A stretch of 64,000 bases of DNA. Origin: Branchiostoma lanceolatum. Taxonomy: Eukaryota > Chordata > Leptocardii > Amphioxiformes > Branchiostomatidae. How positions within the stretch are numbered: position 1 is the stretch's first letter; every line of letters starts with the position of its first letter. The notes below the pieces were generated by a model. It made no database searches, was not told the origin of the DNA, and saw nothing but the letters and a program-made list of their open reading frames with translations. The stretch spans positions 1,431,501 to 1,495,500 of the forward strand of contig NC_089727.1 of the NCBI RefSeq assembly GCF_035083965.1, written 5' to 3'. Both the position numbers and the translations under genes were made by a program. This document shows, piece by piece, positions 24,301 to 33,339 of this stretch.

Positions 24301-26541
24301 ACGGCGCTGTCGTCCGAGAGGAACTCCTACACCATAACAACGGTAAGTGTTGGGAACACCATAACGACTGTAAGTCCTGTGAGCTGTGTATAGATAGTCT
24401 GTTTCCTAACACGGCGCTGTCGTCCGAGAGGAACTCCTACACAATAACAACGGTGAGTCCTGTGAGCTGTGTATAGATAGTCGGTTTCCTACCACGGCGC
24501 TGTCGTCCGAGAGGAACTCCTACACAATTACAACTGTAAGTGTTGGGAACAATCTAACGACTGTGAGTCCTGTGAGCTGTGTATAGATAGTCTGTTTCCT
24601 AACACGGCGCTGTCGTCCGAGAGGAACTCCTACACCATAACGACTGTAAGTGTTGGGAACACCATAACAACAACTGTAAGTCCTGTGAGCTGTGTATAGA
24701 TAGTCTGTTTCCTAACACGGCGCTGTCGTCCGAGAGGAACTCCTACACAATAACAACGGTGAGTCCTGTGAGCTGTGTATAGATAGTCTGTTTCCTAACA
24801 CGGCGCTGTCGTCCGAGAGGAACTCCTACACCATAACAACGGTGAGTCCTGTGAGCTGTGTATAGATAGTCTGTTTCCTAACACGGCGCTGTCGTCCGAG
24901 AGGAACTCCTACACAATAACAACGGTGAGTCCTGTGAGCTGTGTATAGATAGTCTGTTTCCTACCACGGCGCTGTAGTTTGAGAGGAACTCCTACACCAT
25001 AACAACGGTAAGTCCTGTGAGCTGTGTATAGATAGTCTATTTCCTAACACGGCGCTGTCGTCCGAGAGGAACTCCTACACGATAACAACGGTGAGTGTCG
25101 GGAACAATATAACAACTGAATAGCAAGGTTCTTTTATTCACATCTCTTCTCGAGCTGTCGGGTTGATACCTTCGACGCCAGGCGGCACACTCATTTGTGA
25201 CGCGTCTCCTTGCGTCTAGAAACAGCGTAATTCACCCGAGGTTTTCTCTCTGAGCAGGCACTGGCCTTACTATTGTCGATTGGTTCTCCCGCCTGCTCGT
25301 TTCGACACTACTTGATGCAATATTTTTGTCGTTGTTGTTATATGTAGATGTCGGTAAATTGTCTTTGTTGTTTTTCAATATGGGCCTTCGTCAAAGACTA
25401 AATAAATGAATAAAATAGATAAACAACCAAGTATTTTACGATACTGTATTGCCCTGATGAAGATGGCAGACAGTCGTCGAAACGTCGGCTCTTGTAAAAT
25501 ACTTGGTTACGAATAAAAGAACCTTGTTACTCAGTCATTCGCCAACCTGATGAAATTATTCACGGAAATATAACAACTGTAAGTGTTGTGAGCTGTGTGT
25601 AGATAGTCTGTTTCAACGTGAAAACTAGAAGGTCCAATCTTGAGTCACTTTTTCTCAACTGCTATCTACTACCCAGATACTCAAACTTCCAAAAAACTGT
25701 CAAAGACTGGAACTCTTTACCATATCCAACTACGCTAATATCAGACCCGGAAAGTTCAGGGAGGAGGTCGTGCAACGCCTGAGGAACCACCAATAACCGC
25801 GCACTACTACCTCCTGCCGTGTGACCACAGCAAAGGGGGTTTGCCAAGTACCCAACCAGAACCAGAACCAATACATTGCATTGGTGTGGCCTTCTGCATA
25901 TATGACGTTACATATTCCCCCCGTACAGGTGTATCGGCTGGTGGAGAAAGCAAGGAGGAAGAAGCGAGAAGCCATCGGCACCTCCGACGTCATCCTGAAC
26001 AGTCACGTGGTCAACAATGACGTGGTCAACAGTCACGTGGTCAAGCGTGACATCATCTCCAGTGCCGAACTCCCACAAGGTACTGTGTTGTAAAGTTGTG
26101 TTTGCAGCAACCTCAAGTTTTGGTGGTCCTTTTTCCCATTGACTCAAGTATTAAGAACTCTGTCCATAGTGACCACCTGTCCACATAGACCAGATTTTAG
26201 CGGTCCCCTGAGTGGCCGTCTTGGGCAGTATTGACTGTTGTAGTGTCCTAAGCTATTACTCTAAGAAAACCAAATACCACCCCCATTCCACAGGAAACCA
26301 CATTGCGTTTGAGTTCCTGGGCTGTCCCGACGGATCCGAGTACGACGAAGACTCCCGCCACTGCGCATGCACGTCCGACAACCACCTGTACAGCAAGGAC
26401 ACCTTCCGGTGCGAGCCCGTCGCTGTCAAGGGAGACGACCGCACACCGACAAAGGACAGCGGAGCACCTCGCGCATGCGCCGGGCTGCTTCCAATGAGCT
26501 CTCTCGTTCTTATATGCATGTTGTGTCGTTTCTACGAGTAA
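12325..26541 (+). CDS. uncharacterised secreted/surface glycoprotein, 14 exons
   Basis: Exons: 12325-12609, 14601-14800, 15063-15199, 16006-16148, 16868-17047, 17249-17412, 18233-18318, 19522-19646, 20097-20245, 20721-20808, 22136-22252, 23570-23704, 25929-26079, 26294-26541. All borders are GT/AG and phases close exactly to 735 residues. The start is a signal peptide (VSALVLGVLATLG). At least nine N-X-S/T sites (for example NGT, NCT, NQT, NYT, NDT) and many Cys indicate an extracellular protein. Near the C-terminus a basic site RRKKREA suits furin cleavage. The last exon has six Cys within about 50 residues, then ends in a short hydrophobic tail (SSLVLICML) that could be a GPI signal or weak anchor. 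I recognise no domain. A basic cleavage site before a hydrophobic end is also seen in zona pellucida proteins, but the ZP cysteine pattern is not evident. Confidence 0.82.
12331..12510 (+). repeat. 90-bp in-frame duplication of the signal-peptide coding region
   Basis: Copies 12331-12420 and 12421-12510 differ at few bases and read the same: (R/H)VSxLVLGVLAxLGPRSAD then ARFGDKVT. The duplication keeps frame and adds 30 residues, so the annotated protein starts with two signal-like segments. Alternatively the first GACAAG|gtgact could act as a donor, removing one copy. Confidence 0.85.
12617..12707. mobile_element. TAGCC-family foldback element
   Basis: A 91-bp hairpin with ends TAGCCTGGATGCCAG and CTGGCATCCAGGCTA, inside intron 1 a few bases after the donor at 12610. 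Comparison with the duplicated intron segment at 12975-13060, which lacks it, shows the empty site. The left target duplication looks partly deleted. Confidence 0.85.
12945..13062 (+). repeat. copy of exon 1 end, donor and start of intron 1
   Basis: 'gggagtcgtggtggaggtac' and the following 'ttttaaagagattagatgcg' repeat bases 12590-12775 minus the hairpin. It is one donor-side exon-edge copy, followed by 'gccaatcgttttccat' in both places. Confidence 0.85.
14198..14600 (+). repeat. 37-bp minisatellite of a splice acceptor and exon start
   Basis: About eleven units of a 37-base repeat: CAG|GACACGGTTGATGTTTAC then gagttctgtttctgtg. Each holds a 3' splice site and the first eight codons of the exon at 14601. 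Some units lack three or four bases. Degenerate relatives lie at about 13433 and 13562. Only the final acceptor gives the full exon in frame. Confidence 0.93.
16528..16860 (+). repeat. two partial copies of exon 16868-17047
   Basis: Near 16530 and 16680 the sequence repeats 'tcctatgtccagtcgcacgc' and following exon bases, then diverges ('aacgtggtggtcactgg'). The full exon with intact frame begins at 16868. The intron between copies is also partly repeated (tttcttatgtatgaaaaa). Confidence 0.88.
17635..17674 (+). repeat. copy of exon 17249-17412 end plus donor
   Basis: 'agccatcaagtaagctttct' repeats the exon end at 17405-17412 and its donor, about 230 bases downstream. Between lie short repeats of 'accaaaagtaggtgtg' type (17465-17580). 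Confidence 0.8.
17861..18150 (+). mobile_element. tRNA-derived SINE, family 1, full copy
   Basis: Matches the copy at 1704 along its length: tRNA-like head with ggccgagtgggtagag and 'gagtttgaaccccgg', body, and 'ggaggactttaacttt' end. It is intronic, in the same orientation as the host gene. Confidence 0.85.
18978..19521 (+). repeat. two partial copies of the acceptor edge of exon 19522-19646
   Basis: At 18980 and 19157 the block 'ctggccaggcgtgttcacgt' (acceptor plus exon start) recurs, continues about 30 bases into exon sequence, then switches to 'caaagttgtaaaagaaccca'. The third occurrence is the real exon. Units are about 165-370 bases apart. Confidence 0.88.
19760..20045 (-). mobile_element. 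LINE ORF2 C-terminal fragment with a C2H2 finger
   Basis: On the minus strand a frame reads LKAFDIETGTWEEAT, DRLLWRRTVRDGA, a KRRARKERE basic stretch, and CEHCGRRFKAKIGLYSHMRT followed by H. This is the usual tail of one class of metazoan non-LTR retrotransposon (Trp-containing end and terminal zinc finger). Truncated and intronic. Confidence 0.75.
20480..20700 (+). mobile_element. tRNA-derived SINE, family 2
   Basis: Head 'gctgtggcgcagcggcaggg' with a B-box-like 'ctgggttcaaatctgggg'; body with 'cccttgggaacggcactta' and end near 'gtccctcggatagg'. Reverse copies are at 29120-29375 and 60600-60771. It follows an AAAC microsatellite at 20432-20460. Confidence 0.8.
20848..21180 (+). repeat. dispersed 330-bp repeat, copy 1
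   Basis: Aligns along most of its length with 33340-33695: shared blocks include 'ttttgtaggctcgc', 'aactaaggggatcatcgtac' and 'atattgctttggttgccttt'. No coding potential; probably a non-autonomous transposon. Confidence 0.75.
21226..21413. mobile_element. foldback MITE, ends ATACTCTCC
   Basis: Arms of about 75 bases: 'gcagaggttgggctggctg' on the left pairs with 'cagccagcgcaacctctgc' on the right, and 'tagacgtttttg' pairs with its complement. Loop near 21310-21330. A CAT microsatellite follows at 21463-21490. Confidence 0.8.
21823..22046 (+). mobile_element. tRNA-derived SINE, family 3
   Basis: tRNA-like head: 'tagcgtgcgtagtccagtgg' then a B box 'gggttcgatcccggc'. The body has 'gacgggacgttaagtcgtgg'. 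It differs from families 1 and 2. A free-standing tRNA gene is unlikely because the acceptor stem does not close and a long tail follows. Confidence 0.75.
22670..22779. mobile_element. foldback element, ends AGGCCACACCAAT
   Basis: Inverted ends aggccacaccaatcaaattt and its diverged complement (aaattcgattcgtgtggcct). The same ends occur at 63248-63433, and a single end near 45000. Interior AT-rich, non-coding. Confidence 0.75.
23705..25105 (+). repeat. 83-bp minisatellite of an exon end plus donor, about 15 copies
   Basis: The unit is 43 exon bases (cacggcgctgtcgtccgag then aggaactcctacac, ending ataacaacg) plus 40 intron bases beginning gtgagt or gtaagt and containing 'gtgtatagatagtctg'. The first unit is the real end of exon 23570-23704. 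Some copies carry an extra 'gtgttgggaacaatctaac' segment, giving a longer unit. Nearly all keep a strong donor. Confidence 0.95.
25405..25570. mobile_element. foldback element with hammerhead-like motif
   Basis: Short inverted arms 'accaagtattttac' and 'gtaaaatacttggtt' flank a central CTGATGA...GAAACGTC motif. The right side ends 'caacctgatgaaattattca' plus cgga, also found near 27530 and 51730, so these three belong to one family. Confidence 0.75.
25454..25486 (+). ncRNA. hammerhead ribozyme-like motif
   Basis: CTGATGA, stem II GATGGC/GTCGTC (6 pairs including wobbles), GAAA, CGTC, and a 3-bp stem I (GCC/GGC). Core bases are intact; stem III is again only ACGT. Confidence 0.45.
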
Positions 26542-26589
26542 AGCATGATCTAATAAGGCTCCATGACTTATGAAATGTATAAGAAACTG

Positions 26590-26975
26590 TACTTTCCTGC
26601 CCCAACAAAGGATAGTGGATTAGCAAATGCAAGTCTGCTTCCAATGCGTTTTCTTGTTCTTATATGCATGTTATATCGTTACTACGAGGGGAGTGTGATC
26701 TCGCAAGGCTCATGGTCATACCAAGAAAGGAGATACCTCATACATATGCCAATTTGCTTCTAAAAAGTTATCTTGTTCTTGCGTAGTTACTTCGAGTTAC
26801 GCTTAAGTGTGATCTAGCTGAGCCTCTGTGACCTGTAGAATGCTTCGTCTTTGTGTTAACTGCAGGACATACCAGCAACGGAGAGACCTCATACATATGC
26901 CAATCTGCGTCTAATACGTTCTCTTGTTCTTATAAACTTTGTTCGTCTTTATTATGAGTGAAGCATAGTTTACCA
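26590..26975 (+). repeat. three decayed copies of the last exon's C-terminal region
   Basis: From about 26606, 26740 and 26870 the sequence repeats the end of exon 26294-26541: 'ctgcttccaatg', 'cttatatgcatgtt', 'tacgag' and the 3' UTR start. The first copy still reads SLLPMRFLVLICMLYRYYE in an open frame, but it lies after the stop at 26539-26541. Confidence 0.85.
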
Positions 26976-27364
26976 ACATGAAAGCTGTCTACTCCATGTA
27001 AATTGTGCCCTTAAAATGTATATAAAACTTGCAACGGATTGAAGATCTTTATGGTGAGAACAAAGTACAACCAAGTTGCAATGGCTTACCAAGATGTATT
27101 AGAAACTATTTTGTGTGAACTATTAACTTTGAAAAAATATATGTAAAAAAACTATCTACAGTCTGTCACGTGTGAAATAAGTTTAAAGAAAAAAATTATA
27201 TGAAAACTATTTGAATCTGTACGTTGAGAGGATTTAATGATAGACATGATTGATGGCAAATATAAACTGATTCATGATGTATCAAACATGTGTCCAGAAC
27301 TTTATTTTTGCGAAATGAATAGGTTGGAATGATTCTGCAGTTAAGTGAAAATGAGCTTTTTCGA

Positions 27365-27552
27365 CACCAGCTGTTATGAACTGAATAAAAAGACTATTTT
27401 TACACAACCAAGAGATTTATTCAACCGACGTTTCGGTGACCATCTGTCACGGCAATTTTGACTGGTTCACATAGCAATGTAGCACAGGTCTCTTGGTTGT
27501 GTAAAAAGAGTCTTTTTATTCAGTGACTTACCAACCTGATGAAACTATTCAC
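27365..27552. mobile_element. foldback element, decayed hammerhead-like centre
   Basis: Arms 'gaataaaaagactatttttac' (19 of which pair) and 'gtaaaaagagtctttttatt'. The centre keeps 'gacgtttcggtgacc' on the minus side but has lost the CTGATGA part. Same family as 51421-51757. Confidence 0.75.
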
Positions 27553-27574
27553 GGAGCTGTTATGAACGTTTTAA

Positions 27575-27790
27575 TGGCATTTCAGCACACGCGCTCTCCC
27601 TGCAATGGCTGATCACAGGCAAGCCGTATCTTTAAACGAAATAATCGTAGAGTTGAATGCATCGTTTCTCATGCTTATTCAAAATCCCCCATGCATACAA
27701 ATTTGAACTTTGTTAAGCTCTGCCTTAACGCCTCTACAACTCAGATAAAACTTTCTTCATCAGGCGCCATTTACCTTTTAATTCATTACA
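27575..27790 (+). repeat. dispersed repeat, copy 1
   Basis: Diverged match to 38997-39215: shared order of 'acacgcgctctc', 'tgatca', 'tattcaaaa', 'catacaaatttgaac', 'gataaaactttcttcatcag'. Nature unknown. Confidence 0.5.
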
Positions 27791-28183
27791 TGTAGTACTC
27801 TTCCATCTTCTTTCCAATTTATTCCTTGGCCTCTTCCCTTTTTGGATGTTAACCACTTGTAAAGCTTGAAAAGTATGTTGTGTCACTGTGAAGTGCTCGC
27901 CTTTTTGTTGCACTGATGATGTCACAGATAATGCTTATCAACTATCAGCTGGGATCCGCCATCTTGAATTTTTGAGAACATACATTTTTATCAACATTTA
28001 AACCCGAAACCCAATGTAACCGAACTAAAACGTTCGTTTGAATGGTGAATTTTTGTAAACATATACAAGCTAGTGACAAAATTCGAGAAACAATAACCTA
28101 GTTACACCTTAGCTCTGCCCTCCACTCCCTGCTCTTGAACCTCGTTACTCGTCCCAGGACGAAACACACAAAATAAGCCAAGT

Positions 28184-28356
28184 CGTAGATTCGAGTACGC
28201 ATGTGCAGTGTCAAAGGTGAAGGCGCCTGAGACGTTCAGACATTAAAAAAAAAAGTCTGGGCATTGTTATGCAAATCGAAACAATGCTGAGGCGACAACT
28301 GTTTACAAGCCAGGGGCCTTCACCTTTGACACTGCACATGCGTACTCGAATCTACG
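28184..28356. mobile_element. foldback element, ends CGTAGATTCGAGTACGC
   Basis: Perfect arms of about 41 bases, beginning cgtagattcgagtacgcatg and ending in the complement, with a ~90-base loop. No coding content. Confidence 0.85.
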
Positions 28357-29119
28357 AATGGGCTTATATCAAGCACAACCTAAGGATTTTCTTGATCTAA
28401 TTTTCTTGCTTGAACTGGAGTAGCCTGAAAACTCAATGAAGTGTGTGGAAGGCTGCGTGTCAGCCAGCAGGTGTGGCATGTGATGTACCCATTAACTGTC
28501 AAAGTGAAACCCATTGCCCACCATCACTGATATTTATCAAGTTCATGTACAACCTTTCACTTACATCCAGAAATTGGCAACGTGACCAGACCGCTGAATG
28601 TCAGATAAAGAAATGTTGCAACTTCGAAGAAACTTAAAAAGAAAGTTTGAAGTATCATGAAGCTGATATAGTGGTGCCACATCAAACGCAAACCGGGGCA
28701 CAATCAGCCCTGAAGCTGTCAAGATCTTCAACTTCAGACCAATATGACTTGGATGAAGAACAATGTTTCCAAAGAGCAGTGCTGACAACAGCAGTGTTGG
28801 GAAATGCAGTCCTCACCCCCCAAGCCTAGGAAGGTAAAGCTAACAAATGAAAATGTTGCTGGGGATACATTAATGATAAAGTAACACAGTAACGTTATAA
28901 GTTACAGTGAAGATTCCGCCCTACTACCATAGCCTTTATTTATTTTTCTTTATTTATCTATTCAGATTTACCACATTTGTGGAAGGATTGACATAACAGG
29001 TGAACTATCACCTTTTCAAGATGTCAACCCAGACCAGACTGTAAGGTTTGGACCATCGCACACCGGGGCATGCCCCTACTCTTTTTCGAAAGGTGTGGTG
29101 GGTTCTTCAACGTGCGCGG

Positions 29120-29375
29120 GGTGTGGCTCTCCCCAAACACGGAACCTCCATTTCCGCGTCCTATCCGAGGGACGTCCCTAACCCTAGATGAGCTAGGTAC
29201 TCATTTACACCTGAATGAAGTGAGGAAAGTTGTGTTAAGTGCCTTTCCCAAGGGCACAACGTCAGGGCGCATGTTCAGACATGTCTGGGGGCAGGCCGGG
29301 TTCGAACTCGGGTCCCCTTGTTTGACAGTCGGATGTTCTATCCATTACGCCACACGACGCCACATTGCGCCACAC
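29120..29375 (-). mobile_element. tRNA-derived SINE, family 2, reverse copy
   Basis: Reverse complement carries the tRNA-like head (gtgtggcgtaatggatagaa, B box gagttcgaacccggc) and the family-2 body (gggcacttaacacaact type, end tccctcggatagg). Matches 20480-20700 in the body. Confidence 0.75.
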
Positions 29376-29568
29376 GACGCCAGCCTTTTACCTAAATACC
29401 CTCTGTAACTGGTGAGTTGACATCATCACGTGTCGTGTACTTTTAGTACTTAAGCAAATGGTTTCCCTTGACTTTCAGAACCGAGCTAGAGGCTTTAATT
29501 TGTGCTCGTCAATCTTTGGTTGAGCGAACATGTGACCAGCTGATTCCTCCTTTATTTGAGCAACTAGT

Positions 29569-30802
29569 TACCCTGGGAGACCAGACACCGTATATCGGCG
29601 CGCCACCAAGCACCGCACGCGCGCCCAAGCTTCCCCCCCCCCCCGCCCCCGAAGACCGACCCCGCCCCACTCTCCGCTGTAAACCCAAGCTCTGCTAGCC
29701 GAATACTACCCTGGGAGACCAGACACCGTATATCGGCGCGCCACCAAGTAGACGCACTTCTGTCACAACAACATATTCCTGTGAATAATCGTAGGAAAAA
29801 CTGGACTCAACATGTAAAGGAAGTATTTTACAATTGTGGCTACTCATACATTTGGAATACCGACAACACTAATATAGACAGTAGACAGACATGTGCACTG
29901 TTAAGAAGAAGATTAGAAGATATGTATATTCAAACACTCTTTCATAACCTGTTGAAAGATGAAGGAAAACTAAGATTTTACAAAAACGTAAAAACGATTT
30001 ACGACATGGAAAATCATCTGTATCATAATGCCTTGACCAACGTGCGGCAATATGTAAGATATGAATTAGCGCGCACTCATTAGAAATAGAGAAAGGGAGA
30101 TACAAAAAGCTATAGGTCCAAGACAGAACATGTAAACTGTGTGCAACGAAAGCAGTGGAAAATGAAATACATTTTATATGCGAATGTCCCAAATTTGAAG
30201 CCGAAAGAAACAGATTATTCACGAAAGTATCCGAAATCTCAAAAAAATTTCTAGATTAACAAATACACAGAAACTCAAATTCCTTTTGAAATCTTCCAAC
30301 CCACTCATCATTGAAAGTGTGGGGCTTTTTATTTTCCATTGCTTTCAGAGAAGAAATCAAACCCCGCATTAGCACCGTAGATATAAAAACTTACTGTAGA
30401 ATAGCAATATAGTATGATCTTGTATTACATTTATACATTTTGCTTTACTTTACATTTGTACTTCGACACTACTATCAACATGCAATTAGCCTACAGGCAT
30501 GAATTTGCAATAGACTTGTTATTATTGATAATGAACATACACAACAGCCACGGCCATACGTAACGGCCATTATCTTCTATTGTCATTTTTTGCTTAACTG
30601 AATTTTGAATCGTAAAGTGAGTTACGTGACACTACTCATAGCAGAACATACAACGCCTTGTAGCTAGTGCTTTGATTTGAACATCAAAGACGTATCCTGC
30701 AGTGTTTACCGTGACGTCATTTATGACCTCGCCTGGGGAAGCTTGGGCGCGCGTGCGGTGCTTGGTGGCGCGCCGATATACGTTGTCTGGTCTCCCAGGG
30801 TA
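29569..30802. mobile_element. 1.2-kb TIR element with 9-bp target duplication carrying a LINE fragment
   Basis: Ends TACCCTGGGAGACCAGACA and its complement extend as inverted repeats for about 65 bases (ggcgcgccaccaagcaccg inside). Flanks GCAACTAGT (29560-29568) and GTAACTAGT (30803-30811) match at 8 of 9. A second partial left end lies at 29706-29748. The interior holds a retrotransposon fragment (separate entry). The structure resembles a Pack-MULE: Mutator-like ends around captured sequence. Confidence 0.8.
29781..30245 (+). pseudogene. non-LTR retrotransposon ORF2 C-terminus with zinc knuckle, frameshifted
   Basis: A frame reads NWTQHVKEVFYNCGYSYIW, then RLEDMYIQTLFHNLL and LRFYKNVKTIYDMENHLYH. 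After a one-base shift near 30075 it continues AHSLEIERGRYKKL, a stop, and DRTCKLC...HFICECPKF, a CCHC knuckle. This order is typical of the end of some metazoan LINE reverse-transcriptase proteins. Frameshift and stop show it is dead. It lies entirely inside the TIR element 29569-30802. Confidence 0.75.
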
Positions 30803-31099
30803 GTAACTAGTAGGAAATGGAGATAAGGTTATAGAACAAGGCAGGTCGACCAGCAGCTTCGGAATCAAAAGCCTTGGACTGTTGCATTTGCACATCTGGT
30901 GATGACGAAGTAAAAGTTAGGACCAATGCCAAGGCCCACCTTTCTGCCACCCGACAGACCTGTAACAGAACTCCTGAAATGTACCCACATGTGCTCCTAA
31001 TTGGTGCAGATCATGAGAGATACGCTAAACCTGATCCAACGCTGCCAGCTGTGACAGAGCGCCACAAACCATTCACTGTCGGGGACTAAAGATTTTGGT

Positions 31100-32310
31100 G
31101 AAAGCAGACTTGCACAAACCGTTCCAGAAAGACTCCAGGGAGACTAACAAGGGTGAGTTTGTACTTCCTTAGCTTCTTCTTCTTCTTGAAATTGAGCCTC
31201 CCTCCAGTGCATACGTCTTGCTTACTTTATTCCAATATTTGACAATTTGAAAACAATAATGACCAGAAGACAGACATAAGGGAAGATAAGATACGGTCAA
31301 CCCAACGTTTTCCATCCCGCGCTCCATTTTACTGACATTCGCATTTCATCAAACACTACAAAAGCAATCCAGTTATGTAAAGCGTAATGTAAAACACAAA
31401 ACACAGCCGAACGAGGCCTAGTACTCAGTGTCTTTTCAGGACAATTTTTGATTTCCCTGGGATATTCGGGAAACAGCTAACATAGCGCTACCAATTACTG
31501 CCGATTTATACAAGCGTCATTTACCTTAAAACCGCGCGGACAGAGCCAAATGTTTAACCCGTGGGAAGAAATATTAGCTGTTCTGAAAAGAACAGTGCAT
31601 GGTCTGTAAGTTTTTCTCCACCTGTTTAACGCCGTGCGAGCATGTATATATACTGAGGTCTATGATAAGTATCGCACTAGGGCCCCCCATTAACGGCTTG
31701 AGTCTTTCCCCTAGCTTCTAGCTCTCTACTAGAAGAAAATAGATCCCAAAAATGCACATGAATTGTACAAAGTAGTCAACAGACAAATGATTGTAACGTC
31801 ACTATGTTTTCCCACCGCTTGCTTGACGCGATTGACGGAAATAATGTTGTGCATGCGCAGTCAATCGCAACATCACTGGGCGGCAGGTGAATTTTTATGT
31901 TTTGACGTGCTAAAATGTGGCGTCGATGTGGGGGGGGGGGGTCGCTGGGTTGTATCAAACCTTTCGAGAACTAGGAAAAGTTTCAAATCTCAAATCGCCA
32001 TTGATTGTTTGAACACCAAGGAAATGTTTGACGTTACTTTGAAAAGATACTAGCTATTGTGTGAGTCTGAAAAAAATTATGAAGCACGCGGCGTCTTTCA
32101 TAACGCTTCCTGGTAACTTATTGTTACGGCTTCAGGAGGTTATTCTGCTTTGCCGCTGGATAAAAAATAAGGATTCTACTAATGTAGTTCTTCATTGCTC
32201 TTGGTAACTGACTTTAACATAATAAACATTATGTATGCATGACCCAAATCGGGCGACAATTGGTAGCGCTACGTCACACACTTCAGGAATTATGAAACTG
32301 TACAGTATTC
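31100..32310. other. no recognisable gene
   Basis: Intergenic or upstream intron sequence before the small membrane-protein gene. A G run at 31930-31940 and mixed AT-rich DNA; no convincing coding frame. The real 5' exon of the next gene may lie here but cannot be placed. Confidence 0.5.
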
Positions 32311-32314
32311 GGAC

Positions 32315-32936
32315 TAGTTTGACATGTGTGTTTTGGGCCTGTCTGACAGACGTACAAAGGAATGCCCTGCTAGTTTTAGCCCTGCTAGCCCTGCTAGTTT
32401 GACATGTGTGTTTTGGCCTGTCTGACAGACTACAGAGATGAAGCCCTGCTAGTTTGACATGTGTGTTTTGGCCCTGTCTGACAGACGTAAAAAGATGAAG
32501 CCCTGCCAGTTTGACACGCGTGTTTTGGGCCTGTCTCAGACGTACAAAGATGAAGCCCTGCTAGTTTGACACGTGTGTTTTGGGCCTGTCTGACAGACGT
32601 ACAAAGATAAAGCCCTGCTAGTTTGACACGTGTGTTTTGGCCTGTCTGACAGACGTACAAAGATGAAGCCCTGCTAGTTTGACACGTGTGTTTTGGGCCT
32701 GTCTGACAGACGTACAAAGATGAAGCCCTACTAGTTTGACACGCGTGTTTTGGGCCTGTCTGACAGACGTACAAAGATGAAGCCCTGCTAGTTTGACACG
32801 TGTGTTTTGGGCCTGTCTGACAGACGTACAAAGATAAAGCCCTGCTAGTTTGACACGTGTGTTTTGGCCTGTCTGACAGACGTACAAAGATGAAGCCCTG
32901 CTAGGTTGACACCTGTGTTTTTGCCCTGTTTGGCAG
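32315..32936 (+). repeat. 57-bp minisatellite of a splice acceptor and start codon
   Basis: About eleven units: tttgacacgtgtgttttggg, cctgtctgacag|acgtacaaag, ATGAAgccctgctag. Each unit repeats the acceptor and ATG region of the exon at 32937. In the decoys the ATG is followed after four codons by TAG; only the last, diverged unit leads into an open frame. Confidence 0.93.
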
Positions 32937-32946
32937 ATATACCAAG

Positions 32947-33321
32947 ATGAAACTTGGGGAAGCCCTGCTTCTGGCAGTTAGTCTCACTTTCTGCACATCA
33001 ATTCTCGCTGCTGGACCAGCCGGCCAGCCGCCCTTCATCGACCGCCTCCAAAAACACCCAGGTTGGCATGGCAACAGCTTCTCGCAGCTTAGAACCCACC
33101 TGCTGATTGGTTTCGGCGTGGGGCTGCCGCTGTTCATCCTCCTCGTCATCTGCATCCTCTGCTTCATCTACCACTTCTGCTTCGCGCCAGATGAACCGGT
33201 CGTCCGCACCGAGTTCTCGCGGTCGCCGCACTGCGACGGCGGGGGGAACAACCCGAGCGTCGGCAGGGCGCGGTCGGTGCCAGTAACACCCATACTAGTT
33301 ATACTGGAAACAACATGTTAA
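32947..33321 (+). CDS. small single-pass membrane protein, 124 residues
   Basis: The acceptor tttggcag ends at 32936 and ATG follows at 32947. Residues 1-22 look like a signal peptide (LLLAVSLTFCTSILAAG). A short ectodomain follows, then a strong membrane segment around residues 50-80 (LLIGFGVGLPLFILLVICIL, then CFIYHFCF). The cytoplasmic tail is about 45 residues with RARSVPVTP and ends at the stop 33319-33321. This suggests a type I protein. I recognise no family; small signal-plus-TM proteins occur widely. The upstream 5' exon is not identified, and a downstream splice replacing the tail cannot be excluded. The acceptor edge is copied about eleven times upstream. Confidence 0.65.
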   Translation: MKLGEALLLAVSLTFCTSILAAGPAGQPPFIDRLQKHPGWHGNSFSQLRTHLLIGFGVGLPLFILLVICILCFIYHFCFAPDEPVVRTEFSRSPHCDGGGNNPSVGRARSVPVTPILVILETTC

Positions 33322-33339
33322 AGGAAACCCAAGCATTAT

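Larger units (their letters stand above)
28440..31095 (+). pseudogene. possible decayed or interrupted host gene
   Basis: Several short open stretches in the same direction: 28647-28829 (LDEEQCFQRAVLTTAVLG), about 28965-29040 after a cag acceptor (IYHICGRIDITGELSPF), 29479-29568 after another acceptor (RTELEALICARQSLVERTC), and 30865-31089 (CCICTSGDDEVKV). The 29479 frame runs up to the transposon edge at 29568 and resumes after its right target duplication at 30812. This fits a coding exon split by the insertion. No family recognised; it could also be chance frames. Confidence 0.3.

Noticed and set aside
32430-32887. Minus-strand repetitive frames (CQTGPKHTCQTS repeats)
   Set aside because: They are antisense readings of the 57-bp minisatellite, open only because 57 is a multiple of three.
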